Positions 7,289-15,031 of a stretch of 27,090 nucleotides of DNA are shown one piece after another. The notes beneath the pieces were generated by a model that searched no databases, had not been told where the DNA came from, and saw only the letters and a program-made list of their open reading frames with translations. The translations under genes were made by a program, and so were the position numbers. The stretch comes from Candidatus Parcubacteria bacterium (lineage in GTDB: Bacteria > Patescibacteriota > Patescibacteriia > PEXW01), in assembly GCA_003597955.1 (NCBI GenBank), contig QZJU01000002.1, forward strand, positions 1-27,090, given 5' to 3'. Every line of letters begins with the position of its first letter. Within the stretch, counting starts at the first letter, position 1.

Positions 7289-8308
7289 ATGGCAAAAAAG
7301 ATTTTACTCACGGGCGACCGGCCCACTGGCAAACTGCATTTGGGCCACTATGTCGGCAGTTTGGCCAATCGCGTTAAATTCCAAAAAGAATACGACTGTT
7401 TCTTTATCATTGCCGATTACCAGGTTTTAACCGATCATATTCAGGATACCAAGCAAGTTCCCCAAAATGTTGAGGAAGTAATTTTGGATTGGCTGTCGAT
7501 TGGTCTTGACCCAAAGCAAAGCACATTTTTCATCCAATCAGCCGTGCCGCAATTAGCTGAACTGACCATGTATTTTTCTATGCTGGTGACGATCGCGCGT
7601 TTGCGCCGAAATCCAACCATCAAGTCCGAAGCGCAAAATGTCAGAGTTGATTCGGACAAAGACAATATTACTTACGGTTTTTTGGGCTATCCAATTTCCC
7701 AAGCCGCGGACATTCTATTATTCCAACCGGATATCGTGCCAGTAGGAGAAGACCAATTGCCGCACATTGAACAGACTCGGGAGATAGCGGAAAAATTTAA
7801 TTCCCTATTTGGCAAGGTTTTTAAATTACCCAAAGCCATTGTCAGTGAAAATTCCAGGCTACCCGGCCTGGATGGTAAGAGCAAAATGAGTAAGAGCTTA
7901 AATAACGCTATTTACCTTTCGGATTCCGCTGATGAAGTCAAGAAAAAAGTCATGACCGCATTTACAGACCCAACTCGGATTCGAGCCACTGATCCCGGTC
8001 ATTTGCAGGGGAATGTAGTCTTTACCTATTTAGACGCCTTTCACCCCGACTCGAAAGAACTGGATTTACTGAAGGAGCGTTATCAGAAAGGCGCGGTCGG
8101 GGATGTCGAGGTAAAAAAGCTATTGATTGAAGTTTTGAATAATTTTTTGGAACCCATCCGCATCAAGCGAAAAGAATTTGCCAAGGATAAAAAATATCTG
8201 CATAAGATAATTACGGCAGGCTGCGAAAAGGCCAGGGGAGTGGGAGAAAAAACTATGCAAGAGGTGCGTCGGGCTGTGCATTATGATTACCCGGGACTGT
8301 TGGGATAG
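7289..8308 (+). CDS. trpS: Tryptophanyl-tRNA synthetase
   Basis: 339 residues, the usual length for bacterial TrpS. The class I signature HLGH is at 17-20 (after TGDRPTGKL), KMSKS is at 199-203, and the tryptophan/tRNA region PVGEDQLPHIEQTREIA (151-167) is intact. The enzyme charges tRNA-Trp in the cytoplasm using ATP. No SD precedes the ATG. It is the third gene of the run starting at 5764, with a terminator downstream at 8389-8416. Nothing looks broken. Confidence 0.97.
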   Translation: MAKKILLTGDRPTGKLHLGHYVGSLANRVKFQKEYDCFFIIADYQVLTDHIQDTKQVPQNVEEVILDWLSIGLDPKQSTFFIQSAVPQLAELTMYFSMLVTIARLRRNPTIKSEAQNVRVDSDKDNITYGFLGYPISQAADILLFQPDIVPVGEDQLPHIEQTREIAEKFNSLFGKVFKLPKAIVSENSRLPGLDGKSKMSKSLNNAIYLSDSADEVKKKVMTAFTDPTRIRATDPGHLQGNVVFTYLDAFHPDSKELDLLKERYQKGAVGDVEVKKLLIEVLNNFLEPIRIKRKEFAKDKKYLHKIITAGCEKARGVGEKTMQEVRRAVHYDYPGLLG

Positions 8309-8388
8309 GGTAATTGTTAATAAATCGATTTATCATTCCTAAAAAGAATTGATTTTTTGGGCTTGCTTAAGATTTTATTTGGAAAAAT

Positions 8389-8416
8389 AAAACCCCAGGA
8401 ATTATCTTGGGGTTTT
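8389..8416. terminator. Bidirectional terminator overlapping the RNase III-like stop codon
   Basis: AAAACCCCA (8389-8397) pairs with TGGGGTTTT (8408-8416). On the minus strand the stem is followed by TTTTATTTTT. The minus-strand gene's stop codon (8402-8404) lies inside the loop, so that gene ends within its own terminator. A separate perfect palindrome, ATAAATCGATTTAT, lies at 8320-8333. Confidence 0.7.
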
Positions 8417-9106
8417 GGAAATGGCATTGGCAATTTTTAAATCACCGTTAAGTTTGAAATGGATAGCGCATAAGGCGTTATAGCAGGCAAAATGTAAAGC
8501 TTCCTTTTTAGTTCTTCCGGCCGTTATAATGTCAAAATCTTTGCCGATGACAACCCGGCTGAAATAATTAGCCTTGACGAACGGATGGCTTTTTATATGG
8601 CAGAATTTGGGACGAGGCAGTTTGAGCTCTTGACATCTTTTGACCAGCTCAATTTCCGGGTATTTTATTTTTTCCATTATTTCAACGAAGACATCGGCAT
8701 ACTTTTTGAGTATTACGTTACCTTGGTCAAAGCTGGGCTGAATTTCTTTTTGGAAGTATTCTTTGGCTTTTTCAAAACCAAATTGCCAGTATACAGCGCC
8801 AACCAGGGCTTCCAGAACCGTACCCAGCTCATGATCTTCATAATGCTTACCTTTGGGCAGCAGTCCAATCAGATTGCTTTTTTTCACTAAGGAAGCAAAA
8901 ACCATGTTTGAAACCAAAAAGTTAACCAGAAATTGCGGGTATTTTCCGCGCACATGAAGTTCCCTTATAAACAGGCCAATTAAGGAATCGCCCAAAAGCG
9001 CTAAATCCTTTTGCAAAGAATCAAATAAATTTGGGTTGCAAAATACTATGTTTTGCAATTTGGGATTAAGTTCTGGCAGGTTTATCTGGATTTCAGCAAC
9101 ATCCAC
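8402..9106 (-). CDS. RNase III-family protein with Mini-III-like active site and dsRBD-like tail
   Basis: 234 residues from a GTG at 9106, chosen because GGAG lies six bases upstream. Residues 28-121 match the RNase III domain: LALLGDSLIGLFIREL for the first signature and GTVLEALVGAVYWQFGFEKA for the second. Residues 150-215 look like a double-stranded-RNA-binding domain (LPRPKF, then AGRTKKEALHFACYNAL). Of the four acidic metal ligands of classical RNase III, D40 and E99 remain, while the other two positions are A36 and T96. The same A and T occur in Mini-RNase III (LAYIGD and TAFEAL), which lacks a dsRBD. It may mature or cleave rRNA, or bind RNA without cutting. It is a stand-alone gene. 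Confidence 0.7.
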   Translation of the reverse strand: MDVAEIQINLPELNPKLQNIVFCNPNLFDSLQKDLALLGDSLIGLFIRELHVRGKYPQFLVNFLVSNMVFASLVKKSNLIGLLPKGKHYEDHELGTVLEALVGAVYWQFGFEKAKEYFQKEIQPSFDQGNVILKKYADVFVEIMEKIKYPEIELVKRCQELKLPRPKFCHIKSHPFVKANYFSRVVIGKDFDIITAGRTKKEALHFACYNALCAIHFKLNGDLKIANAISKTPR

Positions 9107-9198
9107 ATCTAACTCCTTTTAGTTGTAAAAGACCTTTGTTTAATTGAAAGCAGCTTATCAAAGCAGGTTAGCGCTGGCAAGGGAATGAGTTGATTCTT

Positions 9199-9291
9199 AT
9201 GCAAAATAAATCCTATCAGGCTTTTTTAGTATTATTTGTGGTTTCGACTTTAGTCTTGCCATGCTTTTTTAAATATGTCAGGATGATTTAA
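9199..9291 (+). CDS. Possible 30-aa single-helix membrane peptide
   Basis: ATG at 9199 to TAA at 9291 encodes MQNKSYQ followed by a hydrophobic helix (AFLVLFVVSTLVLPCFF) and a basic end (KYVRMI). This positive-inside small-membrane-protein shape is suggestive. The upstream GGGAATGAG is a poor SD. It lies in the leader of the 9323 gene and could be a leader peptide or chance. Confidence 0.25.
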   Translation: MQNKSYQAFLVLFVVSTLVLPCFFKYVRMI

Positions 9292-9322
9292 ATTCGTTCT
9301 TTGAAAACCGAGGAGAAATATC

Positions 9323-9895
9323 GTGAACAATATCCTAGTATTTACCTTTCCACCCGAAAACGCGCATTGCGGCAAGGTTGAAATTGATTTAAGGTCCTTG
9401 AAAATGACCGAGCTGCATGATTTCCGACCGATCGTCCTGGCCTGTCGTTCGCCAGCCTATTGCGCTTTCCTCTTTGAAAAATTTTTTAAGGATCGGCCAA
9501 TTCGTGCTTATGTCAACATCGATGAATCCGAGGAAGTGCCAAAACTCAGCGTGTTCCTACAAGTCCTGGTGGATCCGCCCAGAGAGTTGACCGATCGGGA
9601 TAGGTATTTCTTGCGTAAAATCGCGGATTTACTATGTTTGCCTGAAAACGGATTAGTCGCTCAGGCGATTTACGGCACGGTGATACCAACATCACCCGAG
9701 AACATTAGCGAAATTAAGAGCAATTTTCAAACTTCTGGAGTTTTGTTGGTTGGCATAGGCGCAATTGATATGCCTGGATTTTTGGTCTTGATGCCTGACG
9801 AAGTGCAGGTCGCCCGGACAGACTATTATACAACGCAACTCAATTTCGACTTCTTAATTGAAGTTTTTTCCTTGCCGAACAAAGCTTGGAAGTGA
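9323..9895 (+). CDS. Protein of unknown function, 190 aa
   Basis: Starts at GTG (9323), set by GAGGAG eight bases upstream. The product is soluble, mixed alpha/beta and slightly acidic, with an N-terminal strand (NILVFTFPP), a central VPKLSVFLQVLVDPPRELTDRDRYFLRKIADLL and a C-terminal beta-rich half (VLLVGIGAIDMPGFLVLMPDEVQ). No membrane segment, metal site or known motif is visible. The GTG start with a clear SD contrasts with the dcw genes downstream. It is a single-gene unit closed by a strong terminator. I cannot assign a function. Confidence 0.6.
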   Translation: MNNILVFTFPPENAHCGKVEIDLRSLKMTELHDFRPIVLACRSPAYCAFLFEKFFKDRPIRAYVNIDESEEVPKLSVFLQVLVDPPRELTDRDRYFLRKIADLLCLPENGLVAQAIYGTVIPTSPENISEIKSNFQTSGVLLVGIGAIDMPGFLVLMPDEVQVARTDYYTTQLNFDFLIEVFSLPNKAWK

Positions 9896-9901
9896 ATTAA
9901 G

Positions 9902-9933
9902 CCCACTCTTAAAAATAAAGAGTGGGTTTTTTT
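9902..9933 (+). terminator. Intrinsic terminator after the 9323 gene
   Basis: CCCACTCTT (9902-9910) pairs with AAGAGTGGG (9918-9926) and is followed by seven T. It insulates the dcw promoter region just downstream. Confidence 0.9.
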
Positions 9934-9996
9934 AGTTATCCACAGATTTTTTTGTTAAATCAATAAGCTTGTCAAAAAAGCCAAAAATTGTCATGG

Positions 9997-10025
9997 TTGA
10001 CCAGAGCGTTAAAGTGGTGTAAAAT
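9997..10025 (+). promoter_or_regulatory. Promoter of the dcw operon (mraZ)
   Basis: TTGACC (9997-10002) and TAAAAT (10020-10025) are spaced 17 bases, a good sigma70-type promoter. The -10 box is shared between the first two MraZ repeats, so MraZ binding would block RNA polymerase. Confidence 0.8.
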
Positions 10026-10060
10026 GGAATAGCAGGGTGAAAAGTGGATAAAAGTGGGGA
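10011..10060 (+). promoter_or_regulatory. MraZ operator: five 10-bp direct repeats
   Basis: Five adjacent 10-mers run without gaps: AAAGTGGTGT, AAAATGGAAT, AGCAGGGTGA, AAAGTGGATA and AAAGTGGGGA. Three carry a perfect AAAGTGG core and the other two are degenerate. MraZ in mollicutes binds repeated AAAGTG-type boxes with three-base spacers, and E. coli MraZ binds TGGG-type direct repeats; this array fits that pattern and lies directly before mraZ. Autoregulation of the dcw operon is the natural reading. Confidence 0.85.
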
Positions 10061-10102
10061 TAACCCTTAAGCACTGTGGATAACTTAATTATCAAAATTC
10101 TA

Positions 10103-10534
10103 ATGTTTATCGGTGAATACCACCATGGGATTGATGAAAAGGGCCGGTTAGCCATACCAGTCAAATTTCGTGAGCGGCTGATGCACGGCGCCGTGGTCAC
10201 GCGGGGGATTGATAAGTGTCTTTTTGTTTACCCCCATCGGGATTGGATGCAATTGGCCGACAAATTAGCCAAGCTGCCGATTTCCCAAGCCAACACCCGA
10301 GCTTTTTCCAGATTGATGCTGGCTGGGGCCATGCAGCTGGAAATTGATAAGCAAGGCCGGGTGGTTGTGCCGGACTACCTCCGAAAATACGGCGGAATAA
10401 AGAAGAAGGTTGTGGTGGCTGGTTTATATAATCGTTTGGAAATTTGGGACGAAACGGTTTGGGAAAGATACAAAGCCGGGACGGAAAAAACCTCTGGGAC
10501 CATCGCGGAAAATCTCGGGGCTTTAGGCGTTTAA
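10103..10534 (+). CDS. mraZ: Transcriptional regulator MraZ
   Basis: 143 residues. I start it at the ATG at 10103 (MFIGEYHHGID), where the family normally begins, not at the in-frame GTG at 10076 that lies inside the DnaA box. Two AbrB-like halves are clear: DEKGRLAIPVKFRERL near the start and DKQGRVVVPDYLRKY in the middle, each the swapped-hairpin DNA-binding unit. MraZ forms a ring that binds direct repeats ahead of the dcw operon and controls it, usually as a repressor of its own promoter. The matching operator is present at 10011-10060. No SD is visible. rsmH follows 14 bases after the stop. Confidence 0.95.
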   Translation: MFIGEYHHGIDEKGRLAIPVKFRERLMHGAVVTRGIDKCLFVYPHRDWMQLADKLAKLPISQANTRAFSRLMLAGAMQLEIDKQGRVVVPDYLRKYGGIKKKVVVAGLYNRLEIWDETVWERYKAGTEKTSGTIAENLGALGV

Positions 10535-10548
10535 AGGTTAGGGGACCC

Positions 10549-11544
10549 ATGCCTGCCCCGAACCACTCGCTTCGCTCGGATTCAGGGCGGGCCCCTCAAC
10601 ACACACCTGTTCTTTTAGAAGAAGTACTAAAACTTACTCAACCCCAAAGCGGTGATACGGTGATTGATTGCACCCTGGGTTCGGGCGGTTATGCGAAAAG
10701 GTTTTTGGAAGCGACCGAGCCGACCGGAAGGTTGTTGGGTCTGGACCGCGATGCGGTCGCCATCCAACTGGCCAAAACGAAATTGGGCGAATATCAGGCA
10801 AGAATGATTTTGAAACATGGCAGGTTCGGCGCTTTGAAAAGTTTAATCGGCGATTTTCCCCGGCCGGACATTATCGTGGCCGACCTGGGTTTATCCAGTT
10901 TCGCGCTGGATGACGAGCAAAGAGGGTTTGCTTTTCAAAAGTTTGGGCCATTGGATATGCGAATGGATCAGACTTCTGGAAAAACCGCGGCGGAACTTTT
11001 AAACACCCTGGAGCTAAGGGAGCTGGAAAGGATTTTAAAAAATTTCGGCGAAGAGCGCCAAGCCGGCAAAATCGCCAGGGCGATTGTTGAACGGCGGAAA
11101 ACCAAAAGTTTTTCCACCACCCAGGATCTGGTTCAAATAGTCGAAGCAGTTTACCGAGAAGTTTTAAAAGCCCAGCCTGGCCAGAAAATTTGGCTCAAGC
11201 GCCAAATTCACCCGGCCACCCAGACCTTTCAGGCTTTCCGCATCGCGGTTAATGACGAAATTTCCGAACTGGAAAAATTTCTACCCCAAGCCTTTGAAAT
11301 TTTAAAACCCGGCGGCCGGTTAGCAATCGTTTCCTTCCATTCTTTGGAAGACCGCCTGGTGAAAAATTTTTTTCGCAATCAGGCCAAGATTTGTTCATGC
11401 CCGGCTGAGCAATTGCAATGTACTTGCGACCGCATCCCGGCTGGAAAACTTTTAAACAAAAAACCCATTCAGCCCAATTCTGCCGAGATCCAAATAAACC
11501 CGCGGGCCCGCAGCGCCAAGCTCCGAATCATTCAAAAAAACTAA
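10549..11544 (+). CDS. rsmH: 16S rRNA m4C1402 methyltransferase RsmH
   Basis: 331 residues from ATG 10549, which has AGGGGA just upstream. Conserved blocks are HTPVLLEEVL (about 18-27), the SAM-binding DCTLGSGGYAKRF, GPLDMRMDQ, RQIHPATQTFQAFRIAVNDE and FHSLEDRLVKNFF. The enzyme N4-methylates C1402 of 16S rRNA in the decoding centre. The reading frame overlaps mraZ further upstream, but that part is not family-like. The first 17 residues (MPAPNHSLRSDSGRAPQ) are encoded by a GC-rich hairpin and are absent from typical RsmH. It is the second gene of the dcw operon. Confidence 0.95.
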   Translation: MPAPNHSLRSDSGRAPQHTPVLLEEVLKLTQPQSGDTVIDCTLGSGGYAKRFLEATEPTGRLLGLDRDAVAIQLAKTKLGEYQARMILKHGRFGALKSLIGDFPRPDIIVADLGLSSFALDDEQRGFAFQKFGPLDMRMDQTSGKTAAELLNTLELRELERILKNFGEERQAGKIARAIVERRKTKSFSTTQDLVQIVEAVYREVLKAQPGQKIWLKRQIHPATQTFQAFRIAVNDEISELEKFLPQAFEILKPGGRLAIVSFHSLEDRLVKNFFRNQAKICSCPAEQLQCTCDRIPAGKLLNKKPIQPNSAEIQINPRARSAKLRIIQKN

Positions 11545-11545
11545 A

Positions 11546-11905
11546 ATGTCCAAGTTCACTAAATTTTTTAAGAAACACCCCTTCAAGCCCCAGCCCAGAG
11601 ATTCCGAAAACCGGGAAGCGCTTTGGCGCGCGAACAACTTGCCGATGGTATTAGGTTTTTTAATCGTGATTTTGGCCATTGGTTATCTTTTCCAAATCAA
11701 CCGCAGTTCTACCAAAAGTTTTACTGTTCATGCTTTAGTCAAGAAACAAAATGCCTTGCTGGAGCAGAGGCGCGCCCTGGAGCTTCAGCAAGCCGAACTT
11801 TCCGCACTGACGAATCTGGAGAATTCTCCGGTCATAACCGGAATGGTGGCCAGCACGAATGCCGAATACCTGTTGCCGCCAACGGCTGATGTGGCGCGAA
11901 AATAA
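11546..11905 (+). CDS. ftsL: FtsL-like cell-division protein
   Basis: 119 residues with a basic cytoplasmic start, one membrane helix (about 34-50) and a coiled coil (about 62-92, rich in Leu/Glu/Gln/Ala) outside. This is the FtsL/FtsB layout of the septal complex that links FtsI and FtsW to the divisome. Sequence similarity is low in this family, so the call rests on topology and on its position between rsmH and ftsI, the standard dcw order. It starts two bases after the rsmH stop, implying coupling. The tail after the coil is short and polar. Confidence 0.75.
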   Translation: MSKFTKFFKKHPFKPQPRDSENREALWRANNLPMVLGFLIVILAIGYLFQINRSSTKSFTVHALVKKQNALLEQRRALELQQAELSALTNLENSPVITGMVASTNAEYLLPPTADVARK

Positions 11906-11920
11906 TTTAAGCATTTTGCC

Positions 11921-13666
11921 ATGGTGAAACGGCTCCGTCCACGGACTTCGCCGCACCGCTACGACCGTCTGGGTATATTTCAGGCGATCGTGGTTGGTTT
12001 TGCCGCGATTATCGCGATCCGGCTTTTTACTTTGCAGATTCTCCGCCATGAAGCCTATGCCTCGATCGCGGAAAACCAGCACAATCTTAGTTCCAAATTA
12101 ACCCCGAACCGCGGGGATATCTTTGTCAAAGACCGCGCCAATCCGGACGAGCTTTTTCCTTTAGCCACCAGCCGGGACGAACCTTTGGTTTATGCGGTTC
12201 CGGACACGATTACCGATCCTCAAGCAACAGCCACGGCTCTGGCGCCGATTTTGGGCATTTCCAGCGAGGAATTAATCCCGAAATTAAGCAAGCCCAAAGA
12301 TGTTTATGAGGTTTTAAAACGCCGTTTACAGCCCACCGAGGTGGCCGCGATTGAAGGCTTGCAGCTGAAAGGCATAAAGTTCGAAAACGAAAGATGGCGC
12401 TATTATCCGGAAAAAAATCTGGCCAGCCACCTGATCGGTTTTGTCGGCTACCAAGGCGATGACAAAAAAGGCGTTTACGGCGTTGAAGCTGCGTTGGATG
12501 AAGTTTTGGCTGGTACGGCCGGCAAATTACAGGAAGAATCTTCGGCTCGGGCTTTTTTGCCGGTGGGCGCTGGTTTTTTTGCCGAGGCCATTAACGGCGC
12601 AAATGTGATTTTAACTTTGGATCACACCGTGCAATACCAAGCGTGCAGCAAATTGGCAACAGCGGTTTCCAAGCACGGCGCGGACGGAGGAGCTTTGGCG
12701 ATCATGGAAGTTCAGACTGGCCGGCTTTTAGCCGTGTGCGGCCAGCCGGATTTTGATCCCAACGAATACAATAAGACTGAAAATCCCTCGGCTTTCAACA
12801 ACCCCGTGGTTTTCGGCGCTTACGAACCCGGTTCGGTTTTTAAAGCAATAACCATGGCCACGGCTTTGGACCTGGGCAAAGTCACGCCCCAAAGCACCTA
12901 TGTCGATACGGGCCAGGTGAAAATCGGCTCTTTTACCATTCGCAACTCTGACGAAAAAGCGTACGGCACCCAAACTATGGTTCAGGTTCTGGAAAAATCT
13001 TTGAACACCGGCGCCATTCATGCGGCTGAATTGGTGGGCCGGCCGAGTTTTTCCAAGTATGTAAAAAATTTCGGTTTTGGGGAAAAGACCGGCGTAGAAT
13101 TGAGCGGCGAAGTGGAGGGCAATATCAGCTCCTTGACCAAATCCGGAGACATTTTTTTGGCGACGGGTTCGTTCGGCCAAGGCTTGACCGTAACGCCGAT
13201 TCAGCTGTTGGCGGCTTTTGGTGCGATCGCCAATAGTGGCAAACTGCTCAAACCTTATTTGGTTGACGAAATCCGCTATCCTGACGGTAAAGTTGAAAAA
13301 AATGAAATCCAGGTCGTGCGCCAAGTCATCCGTCCAGACACAGCCTCGACTTTGGCCGCCATGCTGGTAAATGTGGTGGAGCGCGGCCACGGTCAGCGTG
13401 CCGGGGTCAAGGGTTATTATGTTGCCGGCAAGACCGGCACCGCCCAGGTCCGCGCGACAACTGGCTCGGGTTATGACCCGCACAAAACCATTGGCACTTT
13501 TGCTGGTTTTGCGCCGGTTGAGAGTCCTCGATTTGCCATGGTGGTCAGGATAGATGTGCCCAAGGATGTGCAATTTGCCGAGAGCTCGGCTGCCCCGTTA
13601 TTTGGGGAGGTTATGGACTTTCTCTTAAAGTATTACGATATCGCGCCGACCCGACTAACGCCTTAA
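11921..13666 (+). CDS. ftsI: Septal peptidoglycan transpeptidase FtsI (class B PBP)
   Basis: 581 residues. One membrane anchor (about 19-40) leads to the PBP dimerisation region (NRGDIFVKDR, then HLIGFVGYQGDDKKGVYGVE) and a transpeptidase domain with the three active-site motifs: SVFK (305-308, catalytic S305), SLN (360-362) and KTGT (504-507). It cross-links septal peptidoglycan outside the membrane with FtsW. No PASTA domain is present. The length is typical. It follows ftsL by 15 bases; a 37-base gap with a small hairpin (ACAGC/GCTGT) separates it from murF. Confidence 0.93.
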   Translation: MVKRLRPRTSPHRYDRLGIFQAIVVGFAAIIAIRLFTLQILRHEAYASIAENQHNLSSKLTPNRGDIFVKDRANPDELFPLATSRDEPLVYAVPDTITDPQATATALAPILGISSEELIPKLSKPKDVYEVLKRRLQPTEVAAIEGLQLKGIKFENERWRYYPEKNLASHLIGFVGYQGDDKKGVYGVEAALDEVLAGTAGKLQEESSARAFLPVGAGFFAEAINGANVILTLDHTVQYQACSKLATAVSKHGADGGALAIMEVQTGRLLAVCGQPDFDPNEYNKTENPSAFNNPVVFGAYEPGSVFKAITMATALDLGKVTPQSTYVDTGQVKIGSFTIRNSDEKAYGTQTMVQVLEKSLNTGAIHAAELVGRPSFSKYVKNFGFGEKTGVELSGEVEGNISSLTKSGDIFLATGSFGQGLTVTPIQLLAAFGAIANSGKLLKPYLVDEIRYPDGKVEKNEIQVVRQVIRPDTASTLAAMLVNVVERGHGQRAGVKGYYVAGKTGTAQVRATTGSGYDPHKTIGTFAGFAPVESPRFAMVVRIDVPKDVQFAESSAAPLFGEVMDFLLKYYDIAPTRLTP

Positions 13667-13703
13667 AATGACAGCTTCTAGAAATGCTGTTAAGGTTTAA
13701 ATT

Positions 13704-14990
13704 ATGAAGCGTTTCTTCTTAAAAATTTTGGAATTTAAATTGGTTTTTTTTGCCAAGCGGGTTTTGAGCCGCTACCAACCCAAAATTGTGGCCGTAGCCG
13801 GTTCTGTCGGCAAAACTTCCACGGTGCAGGCCATTGCTTTGGCTTTGGCCAAAGATTTCCGGGTCGGGCAGACTCTGCGCAGCTACAATCAGGAATTAGG
13901 CGTGCCTTTGTCCATCTTGCGCCAAGAAACCGGCTACCGGTCTTTGTGGCGCTGGCTGAAGATTTTTTTACGCGCAGCGGGTTTGGCTTTTGGTCGGAAG
14001 AAATCAGATTTTCCCCAAGTTTTAGTTTTGGAGCTGGGCGCGGACAAGCCTGGCGATTTGGAGCGCTTGTTAAATTGGGTTAAACCGGAAATTGGCGTGT
14101 TAACCTCAGCCACGGTCGAACATGTGGAATTTTTCGGTTCGATTGAAGCGGCGATTGCCGAAGAGCAAAAATTAGTGAAGTCTTTGCCCAAAAATGCCGT
14201 TGCGGTTTTAAATGCGGATGATCCGAATGTAGTCGCGGCAACCCCGCAAATAAGAGCAAAAATAATTCGTTACAGCCAAAATCAGTCAGCCGAAGTCCAA
14301 GTCAATAATGCCGCGATCCTGGGCGAGAATGTAAAAAATCTCCAAGGGGTGAGCGCCAAAATTAGCGTCAGTGGCAGTTCCATACCCGTAGTCATCCAAG
14401 ACACTGTTGGCCGGCATTCTTTATACGCTGTTGCCGCGGCTTTTGCCGTGGCGCACGCTTTGCAGGTAAATCTCTCCAATGTTTCCGAACAGCTGCGCAA
14501 GTATCAGCCACCGGCCGGGCGCATGCGTTTGTTAAAAGGCGTAAAAGACACTTTGATTATTGACGACACTTACAATTCTTCGCCAGCCGCGGCGAAAGCG
14601 GCCCTGGACACTTTGGCCGAGCTCGAGACGCCCGCCAAAAAATACGCGATCCTGGGCGACATGCGGGAGCTGGGGCCGGTCAGCGAAGAAGAACACGTTA
14701 AGATCGGCCAATATGTTTTGGGCAAAGCCGATTATTTGATCACCGTCGGTGAGCAAGCCAAGCACATTGCCAACGGTGCCAAGTTCGCCGGTTTCCCTAT
14801 CGATCGGATTTTGAGCTTTGACAAGCCTGAAGGCGTTGGGAATTTCCTTCAAGATCGTTTATTAGCCCAGGATTTGATTTTGGTGAAAGGTTCCCAAGGC
14901 ATCCGCTGCGAAAAAGTGGTTAAAGAAATTATGGCAGAACCCGAAAGAGCCAGCGAATTGCTAACCCGCCAGTATTGGCCTTGGATTTAA
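13704..14990 (+). CDS. murF: Mur ligase, MurF-type, lacking the usual N-terminal domain
   Basis: 428 residues. The ATP-binding P-loop GSVGKTST is at 33-40; NAVAVLNADDPNV, DDTYNSSPAAAKAAL and AILGDMRELG are MurF signatures of the central and C-terminal domains. MurF adds D-Ala-D-Ala to the UDP-MurNAc-tripeptide. In E. coli MurF the P-loop comes only after a substrate-binding domain of about 100 residues; here that domain is replaced by a short basic/hydrophobic stretch (FFLKILEFKLVFFAKRV) that could lie on the membrane. The substrate may thus differ. It is the last gene of the cluster; murE, which often sits between ftsI and murF, is missing. Confidence 0.8.
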   Translation: MKRFFLKILEFKLVFFAKRVLSRYQPKIVAVAGSVGKTSTVQAIALALAKDFRVGQTLRSYNQELGVPLSILRQETGYRSLWRWLKIFLRAAGLAFGRKKSDFPQVLVLELGADKPGDLERLLNWVKPEIGVLTSATVEHVEFFGSIEAAIAEEQKLVKSLPKNAVAVLNADDPNVVAATPQIRAKIIRYSQNQSAEVQVNNAAILGENVKNLQGVSAKISVSGSSIPVVIQDTVGRHSLYAVAAAFAVAHALQVNLSNVSEQLRKYQPPAGRMRLLKGVKDTLIIDDTYNSSPAAAKAALDTLAELETPAKKYAILGDMRELGPVSEEEHVKIGQYVLGKADYLITVGEQAKHIANGAKFAGFPIDRILSFDKPEGVGNFLQDRLLAQDLILVKGSQGIRCEKVVKEIMAEPERASELLTRQYWPWI

Positions 14991-14992
14991 AA

Positions 14993-15031
14993 ATACCCCC
15001 GAAAAAGTTTTTAGCTTTTTTTGGGGGGTAT
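14993..15031. terminator. Bidirectional terminator closing the dcw cluster
   Basis: ATACCCCC (14993-15000) pairs with GGGGGTAT, extended by AAAAAG against CTTTTT. On the minus strand the stem is followed by five T. It separates murF (+) from the membrane protein gene (-). Confidence 0.8.

Larger units (their letters stand above)
9936..10083. promoter_or_regulatory. DnaA-type boxes around the mraZ promoter
   Basis: A perfect DnaA box in reverse orientation, TTATCCACA, lies at 9936-9944, and a perfect forward box, TGTGGATAA, at 10075-10083, 20 bases before the mraZ ATG. A one-mismatch copy (AGTGGATAA, 10043-10051) overlaps the fourth MraZ repeat. Together they flank the promoter on both sides. 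Confidence 0.45.

Noticed and set aside
10011-10060. CRISPR array or iteron
   Set aside because: The repeats are 10 bases with no spacers and stand directly before mraZ; an MraZ operator explains them fully. No CRISPR-like array was seen anywhere.
12728-13573. 281-residue open frame on the minus strand
   Set aside because: It lies wholly inside ftsI, whose transpeptidase motifs are intact; the antisense frame is a by-product of its codon use.
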